NCBI GenBank assembly: GCA_033439685.1
Contig: JAUEDM010000001.1
Coordinates: forward strand, 1,550,001 to 1,614,000
Source of the DNA: Apodospora peruviana
Taxonomy: Eukaryota > Ascomycota > Sordariomycetes > Sordariales > Lasiosphaeriaceae
Length of the DNA stretch: 64,000 bases
Direction: 5' to 3'
Shown in pieces: positions 33,718-44,802 of the stretch (within the stretch, counting starts at the first letter, position 1; each line of letters starts with the position of its first letter). The notes under the pieces are model-generated. The model searched no databases and had not been told where the DNA came from. It saw only the letters and a program-made list of their open reading frames with translations. Position numbers and translations under genes: made by a program.

Positions 33718-36700
33718 TCATTTCCCACCAGTACTCAACCCAGCCAAATCCTGCCCCGCCAACAACAAATACCCTTCGACAAAGGTATACGGCCCCGGCG
33801 CGAACTTATTCTGCCCCTGATCCTCTTCAACTTCATACGTCGCAAACTCGGCATCCTTTTTATTAGCGACATCATACGGCTGCAACCATTTCCACGTGCC
33901 TTTGCGTCCTGAAATCGGCAGCCTCACGCTCGGCACAGCAGGCATCACCGGCGGCACAGTGGCAGGCGGTACCGGCCCCGCCCCCGTCCCAGCAGCAGGA
34001 GACACAGTTGGTGCAGGCGGAGTCGGTAGTACAAGCGGCTTTGGTACGGAAGATGGAACATCGTCAGTGAGCAACATCGGCCCCAGCCTAAAAAACGCGC
34101 TCATCTTTTTGAGGGCTGACTCGACCGTCCAGCTGGGCAGTTTGTGTGTGGCCGTCGGCAGGATGGGCGAGTACACGTGCAGCGGCGTGTACGGGTCCAC
34201 GAGGACGGACTTGACCGTCCATTTTGCTGCGGCGGCGCGCGCCATGTCTACTCCCGTCGGGAGGCGGTTGGGATGGATGTAGTACGGATTCAGCGACGGA
34301 AAAGTGGCGGGTTCGATCGGTTTGATGAGATTTGCGAGTGACGGGGACATGTCCTTTTCGGGCGGCATGAAGTAGGTGTAGAGCGTATTCCAGTCTGTTT
34401 TGCCTCTGGGAGAGGAAGAAGGGGAGGAGTTGTCTGAGTCGAAGTAGCCGACCACGCCGTCAAAAGACCGCGTCGCGGCGCCGATCTTTACGGGGAATGA
34501 GTAGGACTCGAGGTCGGCTTGGTAGCCCGCGCCAATGTCTGGGTTGTTGGCGAAGGCTGGGTCGTCACGGTGCTTCGCTTTGCCCAAGGTGTTTTGCGCG
34601 ATTATGGCCGGGGATGCGAGTTCGAGGGACATGCCTAGGTTGACGAGCGCCAACGGCTTGCCGACAATGGCGTTGGCGAACGCAGCGTAGTCGGACGGCG
34701 GGAAAGGCATTGTCTTGATCGCGCCGTTGATCATGTCGGCAAAGGCCTGGAGGTACGCCGGGTCGCGGTTAAAAAGGGCGATGAGCTCGTCGAGCTGCTT
34801 GTTGGCCGGGTCGTTGGTGTTCGGCATAGGCGGCGGCTTGAAGGGGATGTATTTCACCGACGTGTTGGTGCCGTTGGCGCCGCCGAGGCGGACTTCCTGG
34901 TAGAAGGTGCCGTCCTTCAGGAAGAACTGCAGGCCGCGGTCGGCGTAGTTGACCACGATCCAGCCCCAAATGGGCTGCTCGTAGTCCGACACCGCTCGCC
35001 AGGGGCTGGGAGCCTTGTCGTCCTCTTCCCGAACGACGAAGGAGGTGTTGATCCGCGCGTCTTGGTTGATGGCTGGGGTCAGCTGCATGTACTGGCAGAG
35101 CGGCCACTTGCCGGCGCCGGCGCCGTCCGCCCCGGGGTTGCTGGACCCGATGGCTGCGCCGGGGATGTCGAAGATGGTGTTGAGCATGCCGTTGCGCACG
35201 TCCGGGGTCAGGTAGTCGCTGAGGCAGGGGTAGATGCCGGCTGAGGGCTTATCCAGGGGTGCTCGTCTGCGCGGTCGGGGAGTCGGGACGCAGACGGCTT
35301 GGCCGAACTTGTCGACAATGTTGAGCTTGGTGAAGATTAGCTGGCCTTGTGTGACGGGTTTGAAAGGGAAGTTGCCGGTCGCGAAGTCGTTGCTCGTGCC
35401 GTAGGGCGTTAGGGCCGTCTGGGCGTCTATGAGGCGGAGAGTAGAGCGGTCAATGTGGATAGAGGATCCGGCGTCGACGGCTGCCTTGAGCGGGATGACA
35501 GTTTGGCCTTGATCGCGTACGTTGGGCTTGACGTGGGCGCCTTCAAAGCGCGTGAGCAGGTGGTTCGTTAACCCTGAGAGCCTGGCGGAGATGAACTGCA
35601 TGTTGCGGATGTTGGCAAGCAGTTCGTCGATCTGGCCTTGGGGAGGTTTCATGTCTGGCGATGTACCATCTAGGACTTGCTTGACAGTCGCTTCGAGGTT
35701 GAAGGTGGGCTGGGGGAGGACCAGGACCCGTCCGCTGAGGGTGCGCGTGTCTTTCTGGGCGCTGGGGTCGTTGCGCAGGACGTTGACCGGCGCATACCGG
35801 ACCTGCCGACTGCGAGGATTTTCCTGGCTGGCGCGGACGTCGACACTCCATGCGTCGTGCTTGGGATTGTCGACGTGGTAGTAAACGGCCTCCCACTCCA
35901 TAAAGAGCGGGATGAACGGGTTCTGGTTGCCCCAGTTTCGGTAACCTGTCGTCACTGCCAGATCGGGCTTCTCGTCGGGCTTCTGGGGCTTGTTGGTCAA
36001 GCACTGAGCAAGGATCCTCTTGGCTGTGTCCGCGAGCTTGTTGTCTGTCGGGAATGGAAGCGGGATGTTCTGACCAGCGGCATTCTTGAACATGGCATCA
36101 ACAGCGGTGGTGTTCTGGGGCAGCTGGTGCGTCTCTTGGACTTTCAAGAGATCCATAAAATCCTTCGGACGACCCGAGTCCATGCCGGCAATGCAGAGCG
36201 TCGGATCTATCCTCGAGTAGTATGGCGTGGAGCTGGCCTTCTTGACGGCCATGGAGTCTGACACGCTCTTGACGCTCTTGGCCAGGGCGTCCTGCATGGC
36301 CAGCAACTCAGCGCACTCTTTCTTCAGCTGGTCAACTCTCTTCTGGAGGTCCGGGGTGGCGTCAGAGAGAGCCTTGGGGGTGACGAACGACCGGCTCACA
36401 AACTTCCACCACTCGGCGAATAGATCCCACTGAACAGAGCGAAGTTTGCGAATGGTTGCGTCGAGCTTCACTTGCGAGGCGTTGAGATCTCGCATCTTGG
36501 CCTGGATGGTGGGACTGGGCACGATAGGGGCGCCTCCTTTGGGCGCCTGTTCGTTAAACGTCCAGTAAGAGCCACCATCGACCTTTGCATAATTGCGCTG
36601 CACAATTAGATCTTCGGCCTGCGCCCGGCTCTCGTAGTCGTCACCCGAGGCGTAAAGCAGAGACGAGAGTTGCAGGATGTCGTTAACGACAGACTTGGCT

Positions 36701-37857
36701 TTCTCAAATTTGAAGATGGCGCCCGAGTCGTTTCTGTGCGCTTTCAAAAAAGTCAGAATGGAGTCCAGCGTTGTGGTACCCAAGGAGAGCGGTTCCATAT
36801 CAATGTTTGCGGTGAAGTTCTTTGCCGTCTCGTCGGCGGTGCTAGGGGGCTTCTTGGCGCGGTTGTATGACACATTATAGATGGCACCATGGCTCAGAGA
36901 CCGGACCGACCCGCTCAGCTTGTTGTCATCAGGCTCGTGCTTCGGCTCAATATCGAGCTGGAGCATCAAACTGGACAGCTTGGCTCCCAAGTTGCTGTCG
37001 GCCGTGATGTTTGTGAAGGGGTCGTCCTTGCGGTCAGAGTGCCACCCAATTACATAGTAATGGGCGGCGGCTTTGGTGCAGTAGGAGAGAGTCTTGCCGT
37101 CCTTCATGTAGCTGAAGCTGTCGATCATGGAGAGCACGTTGGTGTTGTGAAGCGCATAGTCCGGAAAGAGTGGATTAGACGAGTTCATGACCGTTAGCCT
37201 GGTATGGTTACGGGACCCGTCCTCACGCCAGCCGGGCAGATCGAATTTCTGGCCCAGGAATATCTCGGCCTGGTTTTTGAGCGCCGCAGAGTCGCTCGGT
37301 TGCCCAGTATAGGACACGAAGGGTGAGACATCACTCTGGAGATCGATGGCTGGGTCCGTGATTTCGGTGATTTTCCGCACTACATCGCTCTCGATGATAA
37401 ATCCTTGGAAAGTTGGGAGCACTCCAGCCGGTTCGCAGCTCTGGAGATGTCTCACAACAAGCCATCGGTTTGGAATGGCTGGAAAGGTCGGTTGCGACTC
37501 GTCTTTCTTGGACGAGTCATCCTCGGTCGGCCGGTTGCTCTGCTGTGCTGCAGCAGTCGCCGTCCGGTAGAATCTGGGAATAGTCCAATGCAGATGGATT
37601 CCAAGCCGACTGAGCTTTAGGGGATGCTTCTCACTGCCAACATCGGAGAGACGTGGGTTGGTAGCGGCAGACGCGGCCAGATGGAAATCAACATGATCCA
37701 AGACGTCGTTTTGGATCAGATGGCTGTCGAGCCGAAGCGCGACGTAGTTGGGCTGCGTATATGGTGCGAGCTTGGAGATTCCATCGGCACAGTCAGGAGA
37801 GAGGGCGAAGGCGTCAAGATGGATGGGGATGCAGATGTTCTCAGTGAGAGTCGTCAT
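33718..37857 (-). CDS. Giant uncharacterised protein (1379 residues) of bacterial-type sequence
   Basis: A single 4140-bp exon. I chose the ATG at 37857 (MTTLTENICIPIHLDAFALS) because the longer frame has no ATG. There is no signal peptide and no membrane segment. Landmarks are GIHLHWTIPRFY (about 86-97), PAIPNRWLVVRHL (126-138), YYVIGWHSD, LSHGAIYNVSYN, a helical or coiled-coil stretch near residues 470-570, and WGWIVVNYADRGLQFFLKDG. A Pro-rich linker lies near 1270-1318, then a C-terminal unit with GTWKWLQPYDV and YTFVEGYLLLAG. I recognise this pattern from large uncharacterised bacterial proteins and from few fungi. No function can be assigned. It is divergent from the subtilase at 38550, with a 692-bp shared promoter, and encodes one of four very large products in the locus. 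Confidence 0.8.
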   Translation of the reverse strand: MTTLTENICIPIHLDAFALSPDCADGISKLAPYTQPNYVALRLDSHLIQNDVLDHVDFHLAASAATNPRLSDVGSEKHPLKLSRLGIHLHWTIPRFYRTATAAAQQSNRPTEDDSSKKDESQPTFPAIPNRWLVVRHLQSCEPAGVLPTFQGFIIESDVVRKITEITDPAIDLQSDVSPFVSYTGQPSDSAALKNQAEIFLGQKFDLPGWREDGSRNHTRLTVMNSSNPLFPDYALHNTNVLSMIDSFSYMKDGKTLSYCTKAAAHYYVIGWHSDRKDDPFTNITADSNLGAKLSSLMLQLDIEPKHEPDDNKLSGSVRSLSHGAIYNVSYNRAKKPPSTADETAKNFTANIDMEPLSLGTTTLDSILTFLKAHRNDSGAIFKFEKAKSVVNDILQLSSLLYASGDDYESRAQAEDLIVQRNYAKVDGGSYWTFNEQAPKGGAPIVPSPTIQAKMRDLNASQVKLDATIRKLRSVQWDLFAEWWKFVSRSFVTPKALSDATPDLQKRVDQLKKECAELLAMQDALAKSVKSVSDSMAVKKASSTPYYSRIDPTLCIAGMDSGRPKDFMDLLKVQETHQLPQNTTAVDAMFKNAAGQNIPLPFPTDNKLADTAKRILAQCLTNKPQKPDEKPDLAVTTGYRNWGNQNPFIPLFMEWEAVYYHVDNPKHDAWSVDVRASQENPRSRQVRYAPVNVLRNDPSAQKDTRTLSGRVLVLPQPTFNLEATVKQVLDGTSPDMKPPQGQIDELLANIRNMQFISARLSGLTNHLLTRFEGAHVKPNVRDQGQTVIPLKAAVDAGSSIHIDRSTLRLIDAQTALTPYGTSNDFATGNFPFKPVTQGQLIFTKLNIVDKFGQAVCVPTPRPRRRAPLDKPSAGIYPCLSDYLTPDVRNGMLNTIFDIPGAAIGSSNPGADGAGAGKWPLCQYMQLTPAINQDARINTSFVVREEDDKAPSPWRAVSDYEQPIWGWIVVNYADRGLQFFLKDGTFYQEVRLGGANGTNTSVKYIPFKPPPMPNTNDPANKQLDELIALFNRDPAYLQAFADMINGAIKTMPFPPSDYAAFANAIVGKPLALVNLGMSLELASPAIIAQNTLGKAKHRDDPAFANNPDIGAGYQADLESYSFPVKIGAATRSFDGVVGYFDSDNSSPSSSPRGKTDWNTLYTYFMPPEKDMSPSLANLIKPIEPATFPSLNPYYIHPNRLPTGVDMARAAAAKWTVKSVLVDPYTPLHVYSPILPTATHKLPSWTVESALKKMSAFFRLGPMLLTDDVPSSVPKPLVLPTPPAPTVSPAAGTGAGPVPPATVPPVMPAVPSVRLPISGRKGTWKWLQPYDVANKKDAEFATYEVEEDQGQNKFAPGPYTFVEGYLLLAGQDLAGLSTGGK

Positions 37858-38549
37858 TATGGAACGGAGACAAGACGAGAATGCTATCAATATCTCATCC
37901 TTTGTGTGTATTCCACAGTTGAGGAAGTCGTCTCTCACGACTTGTGATAAAGACCGACTGGAGTTGAGCTTGGTGGTTTCACTCTTTCACTTTCTTCTGT
38001 AACAGGTCCATAGACGGCGGTGTCCAAGACACCAGTCCCCAAGCGGGCACTTCTCAGTTGTCCAGTCACGACACAGCTTGCCGCTCTACTGTCAGGCCTG
38101 TAATCATGCGGGAGCTTTGTGGATGTACTGTACATCTCGAGCAAGCTCCAGCAGCGCCACCGTCTGAAGGATGACCTTCAGCTCTCCAAGTGCAAGCCAA
38201 CCTGCATGCCTCAGCATGAAAGGTCACATTGAATCGTGCACGAGGTGTCTCACTCCGCTTCTTTCAAGGGCCTAGATCACAACGCCACCGGACGCTACGC
38301 AGGGCTGAAATGTGCGGGGTTGATAACGAATGCTCCTGTATGTACGGATCCGTACTGCCTCTTAACACAGTTATGAAAGTTAAGGGGCAATGTACCAAAG
38401 GTGAACTTGGAGTGTTCGACATTAGATCCTGTCTTTATCAAAGTCTTCTGCCATTGACGACTGCCAAGTTTTCGTGGCGTAAAAGGACCTGTAAACAGAC
38501 AGAGAACAAGATCTACCAACGCAGCCAAGGGCCGACTTAGACTACCAAG
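37858..38549. promoter_or_regulatory. Shared divergent promoter of the giant protein and the subtilase
   Basis: A 692-bp spacer between two divergent start codons. It contains a perfect 14-bp palindrome, GTACGGATCCGTAC, at 38342-38355. Its core CGG-AT-CCG is an inverted CGG pair of the kind bound by Zn2Cys6 dimers. Co-regulation of the flanking genes is inferred from the geometry only. Confidence 0.5.
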
Positions 38550-39057
38550 ATGCCTGGGGAAGGAGACAACGATCATAAAGTCCCACGGACCGAGCTTGCT
38601 CCCGGATCTGGGAGCGAGGAGACAGAGACGACAGCAGGAGTTGAAATCGAAATCAACACTCATGCGATTTCTCCCGAATCGCAACTGCCAGGGGGCGAAT
38701 TCTTCAAAGAAGATGCCTCAAAGACCAATTATATCATTGTCCACTTTACCGACTTGCCAAATGTTGAACAGGAGAAAACACTGAAGGACCTCAAAGTTCA
38801 GGTAAGTGTCTGACTCGAGTTTCTGAGCAGTGGCATGTCATGGCGCCCTGGCTAATAACAATTAGTTTGTTCACAAGGTGCCCCCAAACACTTGGCTGGC
38901 TAGATATGAGCCAAAAGATCTCGCTCCGGTCCGCCAGTTACCCTTCGTGATCTACGCCAATCCGGTTCATGAGAGTCTCTCACTCACCCCTGGGCTCGAG
39001 GCCAAACTCGCGGTGCATCGGAAGTCAGAGCCTGGTTCTTCCTCTGTGAGACATGGG

Positions 39058-39094
<37 letters not shown>

Positions 39095-41265
39095 TCAGAG
39101 CATTAAACCTAGCATCACCGCCATCAACCAGCCAGCCCAAACCATCTCCTGGACCGACAGCCTCCGAGTTTCACGATGTCTACATCCAGCCCTATAGAGG
39201 GGCCATGAAGCCGCAGCAGCTGCGGGACCACCTCATCTCCCGTCTTGGTATCCCGCAAAAGCGTCTGGCTCTCGAGCTGATCGCGCTCCGCGGCCGTCTC
39301 ACCGCCGACGAGATCAAGAAAGTTGCCAAGTTCGACGAGGTGTTCCGCGTTGAGGACGTGGGCAACGTGGTGATGCACAACCATCTTGCCCGCGATATCG
39401 TCGGCGTCCCGACCGCGGTCGCAAGGACCGCTGAGCTGTTTCCTAGCACGGCGGCTCTAGACGGTGCGGGCGAGATCATCGTGGTGTGCGATTCCGGCCT
39501 GGACAAGGGCGTCAAGACCGGTCCAGATGCCCACCCTTTCTTTGCCGGCAGGGTCCTGCATCTGGATCCGAGGTCGAACGCGACGGGAAAAGACACCAGT
39601 GGCAACGACTATAGCCGCAAGGGGCGGACAGACGATCTGACAGGACACGGCACACATGTCGCCGGCATAGCGTGTGGCTCGGGCAGTGGACTCACCCCTC
39701 AACCCGCGATCCGCTTGCTGGATGGTAGGTTGGACGGCGTGGCCCCTGGAGCCTCGCTGGTGATGCAGGCAATCCTGAACTGCCCGACGTACGACCCACA
39801 AGGCAACGTCAAGGTAAGGCCAGCCATTGATCCCGCCGTCATCCCGGGCATGGGGTCAACCGATCCCGACAGCGATGCCGATCTCAGCCAGGCCGCTGTA
39901 CCCATTCATAAAGTCTTCATGGACCCGTACTATGGCTACCCGACGGACCTGGATAAAAATCCTGAGACGACCGCCACGGTGAAAGACTGCAAGGCACGCA
40001 TCCACAATTGTTCATGGGGGAAAGATCTCACCCTGGACGTATTCTTGGTCGGCTACGATACACCGGCCACCATAATCGATGCCATGGTACACGAAGCACG
40101 GGATTACTTCCTCGTCCGCTCTGCCGGGAACCAGGGCGACACGGACCTCACACCTGAGAACATGGGCCAAATCCACTCGTGGGCCGCGGCCAAAAACTCC
40201 ATCACCGTCGGCGCTTGCTACTCGAGCCAGTATGTCAAGACCAGCGGGCCAGGGATGCTCTACGCCAGTTACCTGCCCCGAAACGAGGGTGGCGTGGTAA
40301 TGGACTGCAACGACGTCACCCGCCTGAGCAGCCGAGGTCCGCCGGAGATGATGCGTTCCCACAGGCAGATCATCAAGCCCGACGTTGTGGCGCCCGGTGT
40401 GGCCATCTACTCGGCCGGCAGCCGGGCACGTGTGACAACGAACAGCCTGGGCACGGCGCCCGACTTTGACCCTCTCTGCGCCTTTTCTACCGGCAGCAGC
40501 ATGGCCGCGCCCATGGTGGCAGGCTGTGCGGCTCTCCTCCGCCAGGCCTTGAAGAAGAAAAACTTCCTTGCGCCCTCGGCCGCCCTGCTCAAAGCCTTCG
40601 TCGTCAACGGGGCAAAAGACCTATCCCGGGTCCGCGGTGTGCTCGCGCGCGGCAACCGCACTGAGGTCGGCGGCAGCAACCAGCTCGCCCCGATGCCCAT
40701 CGGCCCTGCACCCGATAACTTCCAGGGCTGGGGCCGCCTCGACGTCGCTGAGTCGGTCGACAACGTCATCAATTCCACCTTCGCAGGCTTCGTCGACGTG
40801 AAACTGGTTCCAGACAAATGCGTACAAAATCCCGTAAAACCGCTGGTGGCGGATCTGACACCATCCGATAACCGGTGCCAGACGGTGAAAATCCTCGGGG
40901 CCGCCGGACGGAAGGCCAACTTCAAGGCCACACTGGCGTACACGGACGTGTACGGCGCCGGGCTTCAGAACGAGCTGACGCTGGGGCTGGAGTTCGATCT
41001 GGACCCGCGGCTCAATATCGCTGCGAGCAAGAGGCCCGATACGACTAAGAGTTTTCGCGAGCAGGCGAGGCTGGAGAGGATCGCGAATAATAATGTCCAG
41101 AAGCTTGAGGTGCGCGATATCAATTTGCCTGTCGGCAGCACGATGGAGGTGACCATGCGAGTCACGGTGATCAACGTTGTGTCGTTAATAGATGATGTTC
41201 AGAAGGCGATGATGGAGTATGCGCTGGTCTGGAAGATTTGGTACACGAGCGATGATCCGGAGTAG
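38550..41265 (+). CDS. Subtilisin-family (S8) serine protease, probably intracellular
   Basis: Two exons, 38550-38801 and 38866-41265, separated by a 64-nt intron (GTAAGT, branch GCTAATA, TTAG), encode 883 residues. There is no signal peptide; the N-terminus is hydrophilic. A prodomain-like region at about 185-260 (LRDHLISRLGIPQKRLALEL, DEVFRVEDVGNVVM) precedes the catalytic domain. Asp about 293 lies in IVVCDSGLD, His about 345 in LTGHGTHVAGIACG, the oxyanion Asn about 506 in RSAGNQGD, and Ser about 629 in STGSSMAAPMVAG. The triad is complete. A jelly-roll-like C-terminal part follows (TLAYTDVYGAGLQNELTLGL). A GCT repeat encodes about ten alanines near residue 150. The protease faces the 1379-residue gene across a divergent promoter and could process one of the giant proteins; that is inference. 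Confidence 0.88.
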
Positions 41266-41419
41266 TAGTTCCCTAGTGGTAAATGTGACTGTGTGACATA
41301 TTTACCTGACTCAAACTCCATTGGACTTTTCAGACGGCTTGTTACAAATTTCCAACCGTACTAGTAATAATGTAGCTATCACACCGCATATACGGACGAA
41401 AGAGTCTTCCCTATCCGTC

Positions 41420-44404
41420 TCACCGGCGGTGCTTCGCCTTCAGCGCGCGCGATAGCGTCTCGCAGATATACTCTCTCTTCTTCTCCCGTGATTCGTCGTC
41501 CTCCACATCTTCGAGAATCCTCCACGGCGCAACACAGTTATACCCATTATCCTCGCCACCCTCGGCCATGAGCGCAAACACGGCCGACATGCCCTCGACC
41601 AACCTCAAATCGTCCACCCCGCGGATCCTGTCGCGGCAGTCGGGGTGCCGAGAAAAATCAAGCAGCCGCGCCGCCAGGCCCGCGCCGATAGCAGTGGAGA
41701 TGGACGTCCCGGACAGCAACTCGCCCTTTTCGTGCAGCCGCACCTCCTCCCCGAGCACGGCAAAGTTGCGCCTGTTGGGCACAGGGCTCGGGTTGAACCC
41801 CGAATGCTTGTTCCCGGCGTGGGTCGAGAACATGCACATAACGTCGGCGTGCATCCTTCCAGGAAAGGCGACACGCCTCATGCCGCTGTAGTTGGACGCT
41901 GCGGCGAAGACAAGGACCCGGTTTGCGCGCGCTCGCATAATCTCGTCCCGCATTCTGTCGTGGTCCGCCTCGAAACCACACGCCAGCACGATGATGTCCA
42001 CGTTCCACTCGTCTATCGCGTGTCTGATGGCCTGCGACTCGTCAGGACCTGTTACCATGCATCGGATGATCGGGTACATATCTGCTCACCGAAGCTATGA
42101 GGTCCTGTGGGCTGACGGCACTCTGGCTCGTCTCGATGTCGTTAGTCTCAAAGACCCGGGCAATAAATAGCTCGGCTTTGTTGAACAGTTTGAGAACGAG
42201 TTGCGCAGTGGTGGTCCCATGGCCTGTGAGATCCTCCAGATTCTCGTCGTCCTGTCCAACAAAGTCTTTGTATTGTTCGATATGATCCCCCATCTCCTCC
42301 TTCACACCTGTGTCGAGAATCGCCACCCTGACTGCCGGATACTTGGACAATTTTTTCTTGGGAGCGCGGAGTACTGAGTTGAGTTTGTCGAGCTCATCAA
42401 ACCATGATTGACAGTCGGGAGTTGAACTTTTGGTCATTAAAGGCTGACTTGAGTGAGTATTGGCGTTCAGTTCGTCGGTTCTGCAACGAAAGATTAGTCA
42501 AGATTTATAACAGATACTACGACAAGTTCGAGCATCATACATCCTAAGATTTGGTATTTGAGGCTGCAGACCAGCAATTTGAGTGTCGTGGTTAAGCCCC
42601 TGTAGGTGAGTGGGAGGCGTGGCTGACGGAGCATGCACGGCCTGAGTTCCAATTGGAGACGAGGAGGTGATGGATGGCTGAATGTGTGGTACCAACGGGA
42701 TCTTGTCGACAGGGCGCAACGATATTTCCTCCGGATCACCCCACGAATTCTTAAGGAGTTCTTGCAGGGGAAAAACAATCTGCTTTTGCAGAACGTCTCT
42801 CTGCCCTTGGGTATCGTGCCTGAAGTCGTCAAACAAGTTGCAGGAAGGATCGATACAACGACCCACGACAGTTTTCAACCCGGGGAACGTGTCTTGACTT
42901 GTCCAGAGCTTCTGATCTTGGAGCAGATGGTTTGCAGCGATGAGGTCGCCGTTGACGGTCAGCTGGCCGTCGACGGAGAAAGAATCGGGCCGGCGGTTGG
43001 TCGCAATATCTAAGCCCAGCTCGATCTCCAAAAGCATGATTCCGAGGGCGAGTACCTTGGGAAATTTGTGCACCTGGTAAGCAGCCTGATCGTCATTCAA
43101 CTTGTCATCGAACTTGGCCCGAAGGAAGGGCTCATTGACGAATATACCGCTGAGACCACCATGGCGATGCTCAAACATGAAGTTGATGTTTTCCTTTGTC
43201 CACTCACGGTCCATCCAGTCCGAGTTGTAGAACTGCCAGACCGCCTTGGCCAGCAGATAGCACAGTAGGAGGCGCATTTTCCGGGAGAGCTGTTTACTCT
43301 CAAGAAGCTGAGACAGCGGAACATTAGGAGTATGCAGGATGAATGAGCTTCCATGTGGCCGGGGTTCCCTTTGTACCAGCTCGCCGTTGGACAGAGTCAG
43401 ACACAGCTGGACGTTTTGCCTGTTGGAGATGATGCCACAAAGGCTGCCACGCCGGATGACTTTGAAGACCTGGTCGGCAGAGATGGTCGGGGTCTCATCT
43501 GAAAAAGCCACAACACTGAAAAATAACACTCAGGGTTAATTGTTAGCAGTTTGGCTACGGCGGAGGAAGGCGGAGATGGGAGACGCACGTTCTATGAACA
43601 TCAATCTGGGTTTGTTGCCACTGGCAACAAGTCTCTGATTTTGTATTATAATGCGGGTGGTCGAGAAAGAAGACGGTGAACGGCTCATGCGTGCCGGCAA
43701 CCGTGTCGCGGCGAGCGCTCAACCGGAGGTGTGGGAGTATTTTGCCATTAGCTCCGTGGATCGAACAGGCACTGTGCTCTGAGAGGACCTTGTACAGTGT
43801 CTTCGCATAGTAGGTGCTGTCCGCCATCATGCTGTCCTGGCTAGTACTTTGTCCTTTGGCGGAGGCGACGGTTGCATTTTCGCGGCTGCCAGGGACCTGT
43901 TTCCATTTGGGGAATCTTCGAAGGGTGCTAATGAGCGCCTGGTGTTGGTGATGAGGCTCCTTCTTTGCAAAGTGACGCAGGCATTGCTTGGTCCGTATGG
44001 GATTGACGAGAAGCTGCGAGAGCTGCTGGTATTTCTGCGTCCGCACCTTGGACGCGAACAGTCTCGATTTGGACTTTTGTGCCTCAGGCTGCAAGCTCGG
44101 CGGCCACTACAGGACATGGTCAATAACGCTCCTGCAGTTGTCAAGAGACATTTGTCTAGTAACGTCTTCTTACCTTACTGAGTCTTTCCAAGTTATCGAG
44201 TAACTTTGTAACTCGGGCTGCTGTTGGAAGTTCAAAGGGAATGGGCTGAGCGAGTAACCACTGCTGCGCGACGAAAAGCTCGGCGGAGAAGGATTTGTAG
44301 AAAATTACTTGCTCGTCTTCCTTTGCTAGTTCGGATGAAAGCCCTATGAACTTCTCAACCACGCCGACCGCGAAGGAATTGAGAGGCGGCTCTTGTTTAG
44401 CCAT
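41420..44404 (-). CDS. DUF7580-like protein fused to a subtilisin (S8) domain
   Basis: I reconstruct five exons: 44404-44174, 44106-43589, 43515-42541, 42480-42090 and 42031-41420. All splice phases agree, and the product has 908 residues. Introns are 67, 73, 60 and 58 nt, with donors GTAAGA, GTGCGT, GTATGA and GTGAGC. Residues 1-575 are a helical fungal region that I recall as DUF7580 (LLCYLLAKAVWQFYNSDWMD, LSGIFVNEPFLRAKF, VLALGIMLLEIELGLDI). Residues about 620-840 are a subtilisin domain: Asp631 in VAILDTGV, His662 in DLTGHGTTTAQL, Asn752 in AAASNYSG, Ser815 in LLSGTSISTAIGAG. There is no signal peptide, so it is probably cytosolic. Similar fusions in ascomycetes are uncharacterised. The helical part may act as a sensor or regulator of the protease. 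Two separate genes are possible but less likely, because exon 4 opens in phase. Confidence 0.72.
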
Positions 44405-44802
44405 TGCTAGGTTATCGGGCTGGAAACGGGTCGGTTTTGAACAATGCGTGAAACCTGAGAAGTCTAGGAACTCGACTGATGAGGGGGAAGCTGAACTCTC
44501 AAGTCCCGTGACCCGTGACACTCTGATTCGGCATGGTGCTTACGGAGTATTATCATCATATCCAATTGGTTAAGGGTGGCGTGGCGAGTAAGTGGAATTA
44601 TTAACAATTCCGTTAGGCTACAACCCTGGAATTTGAAGCTGGATGTAGTTACCTCCTTGTGTGTATTATCTTCATATGTCCTTGAATCATACCAGTAGAG
44701 CTGGGTGTTTCCGCTTATATGAAGTAACATTATCCCGGCCGACTCGAGGGCGTACCCGACGATATAATATGGTCTTTTGATATAAGTTAATTGTAAACCC
44801 CT
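44405..44802. other. Short intergenic spacer
   Basis: The promoter of the DUF7580-S8 gene and the 3' flank of the next minus-strand gene. It contains TTACGGAGTATT near 44540. No coding signal. Confidence 0.5.

Noticed and set aside
42498..43529. A stand-alone gene ending at 42498
   Set aside because: The stop is removed by a well-formed 60-nt intron (GTATGA donor, TGACTAAT branch) that joins it in phase to the subtilisin exons.
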